Shown: positions 1 to 13,244 of the stretch, piece by piece | Numbering within the stretch: the stretch's first letter is position 1 | Layout: each line of letters opens with the position of its first letter | Source of the DNA: Loxodes magnus | Taxonomy: Eukaryota > Ciliophora > Karyorelictea > Loxodida > Loxodidae | Assembly (NCBI GenBank): GCA_946699065.1 | Contig: CAMPDV010000012.1 | Span: 1,116,001 to 1,180,000 of the forward strand | DNA length: 64,000 nucleotides | Direction of reading: 5' to 3' | Position numbers and translations under genes: made by a program | Notes under the pieces: model-generated | Database searches by the model: none | What the model saw: only the letters and a program-made list of their open reading frames with translations | What the model was told of the DNA's origin: nothing

Positions 1-220
1 AAATAAGTCTTAAAAATTAAGATTTTTATAGATCTTTATATAGTATTTTATTATCTTTATTAATTTTTGTTAAGGATGAATCTAAAATAAGATAAATATT
101 TAAAAATCAAAAGTTTAAATTAGATTAAGTCAAATTTTATTCAAAAACTAAATTTTCTTCTTTTAAAAATATCGAAAAATGTGAAATATAATAATTCTAA
201 AACTTTTTATTTTAAGTTTA

Positions 221-727
221 TAAATAAATAAATTTGATTATAGAGCGCGTAGCACTCTCATTGGTGCGCAGCTCTTTAAAAAAAATGTTTCGTACTGACA
301 AGAATGTTTCTTACTGATAAAATTATCAGATACTGGTAGACCTTGTTCAATAATGGTATAATTATTCAGTACTCATAAAATGTTCAATACTGATATAATT
401 TAAGAATACTCGTAATCTTTTCTACTTGTTGGAGGTCCAAGGACATGGCAGGATTGTGTCTCATTGCATCACCAAAGCAGAGGACGACATGTGTCAATTA
501 TGGATACTTAAATTCCTCACTTCTGATGAAGCTCTCAATATTATTTCTTTTTCGTTCCAGAATTAAATCTAAACTAAGCCAGTGCCGAAGGTCTAAGAAT
601 CTTATTTCTTGAGGCCAAACAAAAGCAGAGGAAGACATAAATTCGATTATGGGTACTTAACTTCCCCAACCTCTGATAAAGATGACCTTGTTGTTCACCT
701 TCGAACAACTATGGCGGTTTTAAAAAA
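221..727 (-). repeat. Dispersed repeat R1, copy 1
   Basis: One of three ~480-505 bp copies of the same GC-richer repeat (the others start near 34411 and 39565). Read on the minus strand it begins with aaaccgccatagttgttc. It carries two related ~55 bp segments (around 475-535 and 625-680, each agcaga-gga-gacat...ttatgg-tacttaa), then about seven degenerate ~20 bp units built on TTCnnTACTGATAnAAT (280-415). It ends with a small stem-loop (GAGC...GCAC/GTGC...GCTC, ~244-275) and a TTTA-type tail. No coding sequence is evident. The tail and terminal hairpin suggest a non-autonomous, SINE-like retroposon; this is inference. Confidence 0.75.
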
Positions 728-3700
728 TATAATATAATAACCATTTTCAAATAGCAAAAACCTTAAATTTTCTAGATTTAAAATTATTTCTTAAAATTAA
801 TTTTTGCTCTAGTAATATACTCGTGCTTTTATCATAAAATTTTATATCTTGAGTTTGTTAAATAAATTAAAAACTTAAAATAAATTTGCATATATGTTTA
901 TGAATATTTAATAAGCCTCAAATTGCCTTTTGAGAATAATTTTGTAAAAAAACAAATTTCATGAATGTCATGAAAATATGTTAATGGAATAATCACTTTC
1001 AATAGATATTCATTTCTTCGACTAATATAAAATTTAACTTAACTGATATTAAGCAGGATTATATTTTTATTCATATTTCAATTTTATAGAAATATCATAG
1101 ATATAATCTTTTAAGCAATAGTTATCAGCTAAGAATAGAAATGTTCTTTTAATATTTCTTAGTTATTATTTTTCATATTTTAGGAATAAATTTATCTTTA
1201 TAATCAGTTTAAAGTTATCATCATTAATTCACTAATTATCCCTACTTTTTTTATGAATGGTATAATAAACCCTTTTATTAATTTTTTGGCGAATATGCTT
1301 CTTCTATTTGAGTTAACATATTATTAATTGATTTATGAGCATCATTAATATTTGATGTGTAATTAGAATATAATCCTTTGTTTATTATTCTTATAAAGTT
1401 AAAATAATTTATTTTCTTCTTTATTTTTTAGATTTTCACCTTATTTGATAAAAGTAATCTAGTGATAGTTTCTTATTATAATACATTAATTATATTAAAG
1501 CAATTTAGAAATTTATTGTAAAATAAAGTAAATTAAAATCTTCTAGAGAATACTATATGAGATTATCTCTTTTCTTAATACTTTATTTCTCAGGAGCAAC
1601 ATTATAATATATGAAGAGTGATATTTTCAAATAAAAGCCTTTGAATATCAATTAAATTGCTGATTTATCTCCCTTCTATAATTAAGAATAACTATAAACA
1701 TCTCAAATCTTAGTCACTACTTCACTCAAGTTTTTGATAATATAAGCTTAAATTCTATTTTTTAATGTCTTATATTTGCTTTAATAAAGATTTTAAATAT
1801 ATATAATTTCATTAATAAACCTTTAAATCAAGTTTTTAAAATTATATTAAATTTGAACAAAAATAAATTCCTAAATGTTTTAGTTTGCAGTATAAAAGAA
1901 GTCGTAAAATCAAAGATATAACATCAAAAATTAAAATAATTGCATACAACATCTTTTAAAAATAAATAAACTATGCATGTATTTATCTCTTTATAGTATT
2001 AGTTTATTATTATTTTCCTTCTAATTTAAAATATTTTTATCTAAATTAGTAGATATTATATATAAAAATCAATATTAAATTTGAACTTCAAATCCTATTT
2101 TTGTTGCTTTTTTAAATTAGCTAAAGTTTTTTAGATTTTTTAGTAATTTGTATTAAATGAAGAATTGATTATATACTATATGAAAGGTTTGAAAGAATAT
2201 ACATATATGGAAATATTTATGTGGAGATTTGCTTTAATGATTTGAAGTTTGCTTACTATAATATAACTCTATAACTATCTTTTAATTATAAAAATGAAAA
2301 AATTTAGAATTTAATGATAGGTTTACTTGGATTAATTATCTGCATATATTGATTATTTATTTTAGTTAAGATTATACATATCATTTTACCAATTTTTAAT
2401 TTATCTTGTGATCTAAATTTTTAATTATCATATTACTACCAAATAAATTAATTTATCATATGGAAATGTTATATTATATGCATATCTCACTTTAATACCT
2501 ATTTTAAATATATATTTTTAGAGCTAAAAAGGATATATCTCCTAATTTGGATTTTAAATTGTTTTATTTGCTTATCATGTGTAACTCATATAAAATTACT
2601 ATTTCTAAGTTTAATTTCTTAGATATAAAGCATCTTAAATTAAATGTATTATTAATCAGTATTATTTATTACAATAGCACCATCATATAGTATATTAATT
2701 CTGAGTTTTTTCCTTATTACTAAGCAATTTAAAAATAAACTTAAAAATATAATAAGTTTTTAAGTATTAACTTTATATTTCACATACTAAATCCAGCTTC
2801 CAATGCTGATTTATATACAAACTGGTATATTTTTGTTCTATAATCAGTTTGAATATTTGATCTCAATTTATCATCATGAATTATTCTATATCCAAGCATA
2901 ATGGAATTACAAAGAATTACTAAATTTATGGTTCTTTATTTTAACTTTGATTATAATAGTTTATCAAACTTTACCTATTTTATTAACTTTATCATTTACC
3001 AAATGCTTCTATTCAAATCAGCTTATTTTCATTATATTTAATATTATTAGAACAAATCTTTATTTAATTTCAAATATAGTCAGATAAATCCTTACTTAGC
3101 CATGATACAGTTCAAATCAAAAATTATCATAATTATTTATATATTTTCTTTTAATTATAGAAATTTGATTCACTTTCACAAGCTTGAAATAGAAGAATCA
3201 AAGTATGAGTAAAGATAAGCTAACTTAATTAGAATAATGCAGTTTAAAGTAAGTTTAATCTTACTCAATAGAGTGTTTCAGATAGTTTATTTTATTTTAA
3301 CTCTTATTGCTTTTATTATTATTTTTTATTTATTTATAGAATAAATTTTTCAAGATAAAGACATTTAATTAACAATTAACATGATTTATTATGTATTTCC
3401 CATATTCTATATCGATAATAATTATGCTTTTAGAAGCATCAAAGGTATTTTTACGGTCCTTTATTTCTAAAACTGATTTGCTTTAAGTTAATCTAAATTC
3501 CTTCCTCAAGGACATTTGTTTACTTGAAGTTCTTATATACAACAATTTTTTATCCTTTAGAACAAATATTATAGCATGTTTTTATTTCTAGCTTTATATT
3601 TTACAAATTTTAAGGAAATTAAGAAATAAATTTTCCTTAAATCTTCTAAATCTCTACAGCAATAGTACATAAAGTTTGATTCCATCAATTTACTATTTGA

Positions 3701-5151
3701 TTTATTTAGTTTATGTTAAATCAAACTTAAACAATCTTTAAAGATTATTAAATTATATTAGAATCTTTCTAATTGTTCATTTATATAATTTAAATGTTGA
3801 AATAAAATATTTTTAGTTCAGAAAGAGATCTATTATTTAATAATATTTATACATATATCTTATTATTCTAAGTTATGTTCTGCAACTTCGTTGTAGTTAT
3901 AATCAAAACAAAACGACATTTTTATTATATTTGTTGTACCAATACATATCTCTATTAATGTGAGAGATTATGCAAGTTTTATCAAGTAGCAAGTTTAAAT
4001 AATTTTATCTACAATCACGTAGGCTTTATGTAAGTTATTTATAACTAATAGATTTTCTTTATCAACAGAAAAAAGAATTAATTTGAAATAAATTTAACAT
4101 TTTTCTTCTAAAGATTCCTCTCATTATACTGATTTATATTTAAAGGAGAAAATTAAACATATATATCTAAATTTAATTTCTAAACATTAATATTTTCCTC
4201 TATCTTCCTAATTACTTTAAGGTATATAATAAAGCTTACTATACTGATTTTTAGATGATTCTCTTATTTAATTCTAAGGTACATAAAACTTTCTAATATA
4301 AGCTGAAACTATTATATATGAAACAACCTTTATTTTTTGTTTTATTTAATCCTTTATCTTATCAACTTTTTATCTATTCCATTAGAATTTTTCTTGGCAT
4401 CGAATTTTTATACTAAATAAAACTAAGAAAACTTAATGAGAAGAAATGTCGGAGTGTTGTGGGTTAGTTATATTACTACTTTGCTTAAATAAAAAACTAA
4501 ATTAAATTCAAATCTAAAATTCTGGATTCATATAGAATCAAACTGTAAGCTTTAGTAGTAAAGGCTAACAGAAAGTTTACAAAATAAATCTAAAAGATGA
4601 AATTTAAATAAAATGGTTCTAAATAACCAGCTTAGTGAGTCTAATATATAATACTCTAAATAAATTATCTGATTTATTCAATGTAGTTCTATAATAATTA
4701 TATTAGCTAAAATTAATAAATCTTATATTTTGAGTAAATGAGAAACTTTTTCTATTTTTTCTTTAATAGCTCATGGATGATATATATATATGTTAAAGAA
4801 GCATAGAGAGTGAATCTAAAAAGTAAAAAATAGGTAAATGATTAAATTGGATATAATATGAAATAATTTAAATAGATCTGTATTTATAAGAGGTTTTTAA
4901 AAGTTAAATCAAATTTAATTATGCTATTTAAAATGAAAATAAAAAGGTAAATTAATATATAAAAAGAAGATTAAGCACTAAATCCAAACCTTTAAACTAA
5001 ATATCAACCTCTTAATAATAAGGTATAAAGGAATGAAAAGATAAATGTATTTATCTTACTAATTAAAGGATTTGAAATTAAGAACAAGGTAATAATTAAA
5101 TTACAACTTAAGTTTATTTAATGGATGCTAAAACTAATAACTAAATAATAA
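728..5151. other. AT-rich spacer, no supported gene
   Basis: About 4.4 kb of AT-rich sequence with no recognisable domain, repeat or RNA gene. A short possible reading frame starts at an ATG near 4448 (MSECCG...) but has no convincing continuation. The last few hundred bases form the 5' flank of the Myb gene. Confidence 0.5.
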
Positions 5152-7353
5152 ATGGAATAAACAGCAAAAAATAGTATATGAGGAAAGATAGATAAGCCAT
5201 GCTCTTTGGAGATAGACACTAAAAATTTTAGTTGTCATGAGGATATTTGATAGCATAGTACGTAAGGGTTCTAAAACTTAGAGGTTAGATAGTAATTTCT
5301 AAATTTTTGGGACTTTTAAGATTAAGAAATAGAAGACTTTGCTTCTTATAAAGTTGATTTAGACTCTTTTGATGATAATTATGGCTTCGAGGCATAAAAA
5401 TAAGCTATCTAAAAAGATTTCTGGTGTCAAACTCAAATTTACTAAAGCAATCAGCAAAGGTTCATAAATCAGAACTAAAACTTATTTTTAGCTGAGTAAA
5501 AATAAGAGTAAGAAATCTCAATCAAAGCTTCGAGGAATCAGATAAATTACTCTAATGAAAATCGATTCATTTGCTAATCAAAATGGTCGAAAGAAGAAGA
5601 TGATTTTCTAATAAAGATAAAGCAAGAGTAAAAGGAATTACCCTGGTTTGAAATTTGTCTTTCGATTAATGAAATGTTTCATAATAAAAATAAAAATAAA
5701 ATTAGAAATAGTAAATAAGTAAAGGAAAGATGAAGCAATCATTTAAATCCTGACAACAAAAAAAGTCCATGAACCTTTGAAGAAGACATAATTCTGATGT
5801 AAAAGTATCTAAGTGTAGGCCCAAAATGAACTTATATATCTAAATTTCTAGAAGGAAGAACTGAGCATAAAACTAGAAATCGAGGAAGAAATTTACTGAA
5901 TTAAATCAAAGCTAATGGGATAGACATAAGTCAAATGGATTTAGCAGCATAATTATAAAGTGAAAATTACAGTTAAAAAAACAACTATCATCAGAACATC
6001 TAATAAAAAACCGGATAATAGTCTGAAAGGATGAATTAATTAGAATAAACAAAAAAATCAGGTAAAAACATAAATATATAAACTAAGTTAGGCTAAATTA
6101 AAAGTTCTAAGAAGATAATATGCTCTTAAATTTAAAATCAAGCTGAAAAACAATATAGTTATCAAAGTCAAAATTAAGAGAGCATTAATTTTGAAAATGT
6201 CCCTTCTTTATACAAAATAACTCAAGTAAATGAAAAAATAAAAAATATTAATTTTAGACCAAGCAATAGTTATGAAGAAAAATAAGATATTTACTAAAAG
6301 AGAAATATTCAAAAATAATCCTTTATAGAATAAAATGTTCCTATAAATAATAACTTAAATTTAGTCAACGGAGATTATTGCAAATTAAACCAAAATAATC
6401 AAAATAAATAAGACAGTGGATAATCACACTTAAATTAGAATGAAGAAGAGATTAATTTAAAGTAATAAAAAGAGAAAGATGAGACTTCGAACTATAAATA
6501 ATTAGATAATAATTGTGATTTGGCTTACAAATAAATATTTATAAATCACTTAGATTAGGAGAATAAATTGTTTCAAATCTATCAGGACGAACGCTTTTTA
6601 ACTTTTTTCGAAGGAAAAAAGAAAAAAACTAAAATCCAGCTTCATTAAAGTACTCAAATCTTAAATAAAAAAATTACTTAGTCTGCAAAGAAAGCTCACA
6701 ATAACTTTAGTGAGAAAGCATAAATATATTGATTTTACTTTATTACTATTAACTATTATTAAATTACTCACATTATATAAAATAATATTAACTTTATTCT
6801 TTAAAAAAGAGATTTAACTAAACTTTATTTAATATTTATACTTATGATTAATATGATAAAAATAAAATGGAAAACTTCTTGCAAAAATTTCTTAGAAAAA
6901 TAATAAATCTTTCTTAAATAGCGATCAGCAAATTATCATTCAGGAACTTCGAAGGATGTAAAATGAGAATAAAAACTTTAAGGCCAGGAGCTTGAAGAAA
7001 AGATCTAATAAATTATTTCAAAAGTCTTAAAACTAAAGATTGAAAATCCACTAACAAAAAAATTTAGAATTAATTAAACTTTAATTTACAATAGGCCGAG
7101 TTAAAAGAAAACTTATTTCTTAATAATAAATCAACAAACGACCCCATGGAAGTGGAATCGAATATTTAGGCAGTAAAAATTCCTATACTTAAGAGAAGAA
7201 AATAAAATTATATGAAAACTAAGCTTTCCACTTGATCTATTTTCTCAGCATAAAAATCCTGATAGTATTTCTTTATCTCTTATCTTTAACTTTCTTGAAA
7301 TCATGATTGAGATAAAAGACTCCTAAATTACTAATAAATAAACTACTAAGTGA
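5152..7353 (+). CDS. Two-repeat Myb-like DNA-binding protein
   Basis: Read with TAA/TAG = Gln and TGA = Trp, the frame from the ATG at 5152 contains two Myb (SANT) helix-turn-helix repeats at about residues 145-250. Repeat 1 runs from WSKEEDDF through KERWSNHLNP; repeat 2 from SPWTFEED through PKWTYISKFLEGRTEH. Tryptophans 194, 207 and 226 of these repeats are TGA codons (5731, 5770, 5827), and Trp145 is TGG. Such proteins bind DNA in the nucleus as transcription factors; the target is unknown. The rest is Gln/Asn-rich and low complexity. A GT-AG interval at 6710-6895 looks like an in-phase intron; the frame then continues to a TGA at 7351. Without that intron the protein could end at the TGA at 6730. 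An in-frame ATG at 5125 is an alternative start. Confidence 0.85.
6710..6895 (+). other. Putative intron in the Myb gene
   Basis: Starts GTGAGA, ends TTCTTAG, 186 nt (a multiple of three), and is much more AT-rich than the flanking coding sequence. It contains an in-frame TGA at 6730 that would otherwise be Trp or stop. It preserves phase, so splicing cannot be proved by frame alone. Confidence 0.5.
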
Positions 7354-10300
7354 ATAATTTAATAATGTTAGTCTCTTCTGAATTTTTCTTAATAAAAAAA
7401 ATAATCTAATTGAATGACTTCATTCAAGTTTATGCTAAATTCAAATAACTTGAAGAAATAGAAAATAGAAGAAGATTAAAATATATAACTAAACAATTAA
7501 TTCTAATCAAATTTGGAAGGCTTTATTTATATATCCTTTTTATTTATAATTAACAAATTCTAAAAATATGCCTATCTTAATATGATCAAATCTAACTTAA
7601 CAATGAAGTTACTAGTATCTTAATTTTTTAAATATTTTATCTTTTTTAATTGTATGCAAAGAATCTAGATATATATTTTAATCTATTCTAAAAATATTAA
7701 TTAAGAAATGCTATTGTAAGTTTAACTATCATAAGTGTCCTATCTGTTTTAATGGAAGTTTTAAATACGAGTTAATTTAACATTATAAAGGGTTAAGATC
7801 TAGGAAGAATTTATTTTGGCTGCTATGAAAGGAATATACTGAGATTTTGGAGCATAGGATTAAAATTTAATCTATGATAAGGAAGTAAACTTAAATAGCC
7901 TATGCTGCTTATGATTGATAGCCTCTTAAAGAATTTATTATTGTCTATTTATTTTTTGAAATATTTTATTAATTAAATGTTTTCGCTTAAGTAAATATTT
8001 GAAAATTATAAAAATTAAGTAAAACTTTTATTTGATGAAAGAAGAATTCATTTTTTTTCAAATAATAAGAGCTAAAATTGAATGCTATACCTTTATCAAA
8101 AATTAACACTTTTTAATTATTCTAAAATAACTAAAATATTGATATTTTCAGTCTTGGATCCAAAAATTTCAAAATGATTATTTTTCTTACTTGTATGTGA
8201 ATTATAAAAGACTGCTTTAATAAATGTATTCTATAGAAGATTCTATTTTATTAGATTAGATATTCTAACCTTAATATTCGAAAAATCAGAGAATGCTAAA
8301 AGAATAAAGCAACCAGCAAATTAAATTTTTTATTTTATAAGGAGGCTTTTTCAGAATACCTTCTTGATATCAAATAATTTTAATTTAAGTAGCAATATTA
8401 CAAGATTAATAAAAAGGCTCAAGCAAAAAAAGGATATAATGATGTATTTTACATATTTAAAAGTAGAAGCTAGATAATTTCCATTTATAAAATATGTTAT
8501 ATGAACAATTCTACTTCCACTGTGATAATATATGCTTTAATTTTATTTATATTGCAGATAGATTAAATTGAAAGATCAAAGTAAAATTTATACGAAATTG
8601 ATTAAAATTTATTTCTTTGTATTAAGAGCTGTGAATAGTCCTTAAAAGTATTTTAATTTGAATCAAACTTTAATTTAGTCAGCAACTTAACTCTTAATTA
8701 TTATAGATAGAATTCCACTTTTTATAATAGCTAAAAAATTAATTCTCTCTAAGCTAACTTTTTGTCTTGTTATATTGAAATTAAGTTACTTAGATTAAGA
8801 GTTTTCAACAAAGATTCATGTTCCAATACTTTTTCCTTTCTTTTATTTATCTATTTTATATAAGAAATTTATATTTTATTCCGCAAAATCATTCATACTA
8901 TGCCAATTTTAAATAAGCACATTAACCAAACCCATATTTTTGCAAAAAGAATTAAATTTTTAAATTTTTATGAATAATCAAACTTTAGTATGTTAATAAT
9001 CTATAGTCAAAGGTTAATTATATATTAATAATTGGGGTATAAAGAGTAGATAATATTATATATTATAGAAATGATTTAAGCTATAAAAACATATTAAGGA
9101 GATATAAGCATCTGCTTAGTAAGCTATTATTGTATCTGTAGTTACTTAGAAATTGAGCAATATGAGATTCGAATATAAAACTGGAAGATTTATTAATGTC
9201 TTCATCTTATTTTTTCCAAATGTGAAGGTTTGATTTTCTTAAGTAGTTTTATTATTAAAAATTGTTCATGATAAAAAGGAGTCTTATCAAGTTTAATCAA
9301 AAAAAGTTAAGAGAAAAAGAAATAATGATAGAAGCAATTTGTATATATCAAGCATTTTTTTTATTGTAAACCTTTTAAATAATACTTTAAGTACAGTGTT
9401 ATGAAAGTATAGTTAATTTTTGAAATCACTGTAATATATGCATTAAATAGCTAAATCATTTTGAATATCTTTACTTTGAAGCATCGACATCATTCATATT
9501 GAAAATAGTTAAAAAATATAAAATTATATTAAGCTTAATCTAATTTATTTACTAACATACGTATAATAGAAGAAAAAATTGGTATTAAATGAATAGATCA
9601 AAAACTATTATCTATTTTCAAAATAAACTTTCTTCTAAGTTTAGAAGTTAGTTCCTAGCTTAAACTATAAAGGATTATAAAGCAAATAATTTTAAATTTT
9701 GTTAAAAATTAGATAAATATATATTTAAAAATTTACATAAAGCTACTATAAAGCACCTGTCTAAAGCTAATATTTATAAGAGAATGAAAAATAATTAAAA
9801 TTAAAATTTAAACTTTTATACCTTTAAGAAAATAAAGGAATTTAATTTTAGATACTTAAAATCAAGAATTAAGTTTTAGATACTTAAGACATATTTAATT
9901 ATGATTAATATACTATTTATGCATGTGAATGTTTGAATTTTTGCTTTAGTTTCATTTTTTTTAATTCTTCTATAAAAGAAAAATAAGGGAAAAATAGAGG
10001 GTTAGATATAGTCTAAATAAAGATATTTAAATTTAAAAATTTGGAAGTATTCAAATATTTGGATTTCATTTGATGGAAGAAGAATAAAAACAAGTTAGTT
10101 ATAATAATTTAAATTTATAGTTAAAATAAGAAATTAACTTAACTGTAAAGACTCGAAATAAAAATATAATTACTCCTTTAAGAACTTTAGAAATATAAGG
10201 GATTAAAATTTAAAGGATTATTATAAAGTTTTTATATAGATCAGCTGCAAATCAAGCATATTTAAAAATAGAATCCCATTTATATAAGCGAAAATTTTAA

Positions 10301-10776
10301 TTTTATAAACGAAAATAAAAAATAATAGTCCATATGATTTTCTCAATAAAAATGACAATAATTTTGGGGTATTAAACTAAAACAAAATGTTCAGTATAAA
10401 TAGTTTTATTCTATTTTATTATTTTGTTAAATATATTTTGCTTGATTCTAATTGAAGATTAACTATGTCTTTAGTGCTAAAAGAACTTTATTATATTATT
10501 TTGAAAAATGTATGAATAATTAAAATATGTGTAAATTATAGAGAATTAAATAAAATTTTGAATAAAATTAAAAAAATGTAATTTTATGCTAAATCAATAA
10601 GTTTTTGCTTTAATATGAGAATAAATCAGCTAGCTTAGCAAGTATTATTTTCTCTTATATTTCGATAAATAAATATTGTTTTTTTCATAGCTTTTTTCAA
10701 AGCTTTGAGATATGGTAAAAAAGATTGAAATTAATAAAATAAATAACAAGAATATAAATATAAGTATTAATTAATT
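7354..10776. other. AT-rich spacer with one possible gene fragment
   Basis: Mostly AT-rich sequence without recognisable genes. At about 7705-7780 one plus-strand frame reads CYCKFNYHKCPICFNGSFKY, a cysteine spacing reminiscent of a zinc ribbon or a partial zinc finger, but the continuation is low complexity and no start or stop can be assigned. It may be a gene remnant or chance. Nothing else is supported. Confidence 0.4.
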
Positions 10777-11421
10777 AATTTAAATAATTAAAAAGATGGT
10801 GGGAGCTGAGATTGACCTTCTGAATCATACTTTCTAGTTTTATGGCTAGGAACAAGTTCCTTTCCTGTCGCTGAGAAAGTCCCTGGCCAAAGTCAAACTT
10901 TGCAAGGGAACGCCTTCCTTTTGGTTATCCACTCCTGGTAGGGGCTTGAAGCCTGGTTGCCCATAGCGATGGAGCTCCCTGGCAGCTGCTTTTCGAAAGC
11001 AACAGGATATCCCCGTTATCCCATGAAGGGAGTGTTGGAGAAGTTAAACTGCAAGAAGTTGCAGTCCAAAACTCTTTAAGTTTAAAATAAAATAAAATAA
11101 ATTAATTAATTTCAACTAAAAAAGTTTTTGGACCGGAAACTCCTTTCCGATTGCACGACCCGACGCTCTCTTTTTATGGAATAACGGGGATATCCTGTTG
11201 TGCTCCAGGCACAGCTGCTAGGGAGCTCCATCGCTATGAGCAGCCAGGCTTCAAGACCCTACCAAGAGCGGATAATCTCAAAAACAGTGTTCCCTTCAGA
11301 AAATAACTCTGACAAGGGACTTTCTCAGCGACAGGAAAGGAACTTGTTCCTAGCCATAAAACCAGAAAGTGTTGTCACGAAGGTCATTCTCAGCTCCCAC
11401 CATCTTTTCAATTATTTATAA
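10777..11421. repeat. Long imperfect inverted repeat (foldback element)
   Basis: Two ~300 bp arms (about 10777-11078 and 11121-11421) are near-complementary, separated by a ~40 bp AT-only loop. For example, the left-arm start gatggtgggagctgag pairs with the right-arm end ctcagctcccaccatc, and acaggatatccccgttat pairs with ataacggggatatcctgt. The arms are about half G+C in an otherwise ~25% G+C region, with scattered mismatches. Such structures are known as foldback transposons or MITEs, and could also be transcribed as a long hairpin RNA. No transposase or clear target duplication is seen. Open frames across it are by-products of the arms. Confidence 0.85.
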
Positions 11422-11929
11422 ATATAAGTAAGCATCTAAAATTTATAACTTTAAAATAAAATATTTAGAAAGATGCTAATACTTAATTTTATCATTATTC
11501 TATTTTATATCATAAACCAGTCTAAGAAAAATCAAATTTAATACAAATCTCTGCTTTAACTATTTGAAAATATAACAATAACAGTAGTTAACTCAAATAA
11601 TAGAAGCAAATATAGTTTAAGTATTAATAAATCAATGGGTATTTATAAAATCTTAAAGATATAATAGATATAAAGAAGATTGCTATTATTATACTTATAA
11701 AATATTTATATTAGATCAAATAATACTTCTATTTATAAAACTTTGAAATTAATCATATAGATAAGTGATTTCATTTTAGAGTTAAGAGTTAGAATAATAA
11801 TTATTAAATTTAAAATTTGATAAAATATATGCATAATAAATTATTTTAACTATATTTAATAAGATTATTAATAACAAAATTTAAAATCATTATATCAAGA
11901 ATAAATAAAAAATGTATAAATTAATTAAT

Positions 11930-12475
11930 TAATTAGTTAAATTAGCATGGTGCCATCATTGCTTGTTTCACCACGAAAAAATAAAGAAATCAAATTTAAT
12001 TATTAATAATAGGCTAGAAATGTTTCTAGCTTCATCTGGTCTCTTTGATTCTTTTCTTCTTTTCTCCGTTTTAATAATCAATATTGATTGCCTTCATTCT
12101 TTAAATTCTTGTAATTCTTCCTAAGGCTGGAGTTAGAGAACATTCCACTATTTGTGTCAAATGACTCAATTAGGTTAAATTCTTCTAAATAATAGTTAAT
12201 TATGATCAGTCATGTCTTTGTTGTTTTCTAACTTCCTAATTAGAATAGCGACATGTAAAATCAGGATAACTCTGAAATCTGGATTTCGGTTCCCTCTAGT
12301 CTACCTCTCTTACCGATAGAGAGAACCCTCAAACAAATAAGGCTTATCATACAATGGGCCAATCCTTACTTTTTTGTGGTGTCATCTATTGCAAGAGTAA
12401 TTGCAATGCAGACATGACTACACCGGATTACTTACTCAGTCAACTAGAAACCAGAATCCATTTTAAAAATGAATA
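11930..12475 (-). mobile_element. Possible SINE-like or non-autonomous retroposon
   Basis: A GC-richer ~540 bp island between AT-rich flanks. Read on the minus strand it runs from about 12470 to an (AATT)n tail at 11920-11940, the layout of a short retroposon. It includes a hairpin-like stretch (ggttctctctatcggtaagagag, near 12300-12325). No protein domain, tRNA-like promoter or clear target duplication was found, so the class is uncertain. Confidence 0.35.
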
Positions 12476-13244
12476 AATAATAAATTTATAACAAGTTTAA
12501 TTAAAAGATTATGAAATAATAAAATAATAAAATTTATAAAAAATAGTTAAAATCTTCTAGTTTGCTTAACCTTTAGAATCAAATATTTGAAAAAAGCAAA
12601 TAATAGAGATTGCACACTGTTAGTCTTTAATTAGTAGAAAATTATATTGCTAGAATTAGCACTTCATTCAAACTTAATTTAATTTAGTTTAGTTCATAGT
12701 TTAAATACTTTTTCTTCAGAGTTAATTTTAAGTATGTTAATTAAGATAAAATTTAATTAGTAAGAAGAAAATAGACTTTTATATAGAAATTAAACGTTAT
12801 AAAAATTTAGAAGATCTAAAATAATTTCAAGTGATATTCCTTTAACCAAATATTTTAAGAATTAGAAAGAAATAGGTTCATCAATTAAATTTTTTAAATA
12901 ATCAAAAATGAAATCAAATATGTAGATTTATTAATTAAATGAACTTCAATCGAAGTATGTTCTAAACTAAATCAGAATCTTATAACAAAAATATGATGTT
13001 TTAAGTTTTAAAATTTTAGACAAGCAAATGCTTAAATTTTAACTGCTACTTTTGGTGAAATTTTCGAAATCAAATAAAGAAAAAAGATTAAATCTTTTAA
13101 GCATAGATTTATCTTTTAGCACTGTTTAGATTAAAATACTCTATAAATTTAAGATGTTTAATAACAGTTGTATCACTTTCATTTAAAATTATTTTTATAG
13201 TCTGAAATTTTTTGATCATTAAAATCTTAGTATTCTCTTCTTCC

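Noticed and set aside
11200-11421. 73-residue plus-strand open frame
   Set aside because: It lies entirely in the right arm of the inverted repeat and has no domain; it is a by-product of the GC-rich arm.
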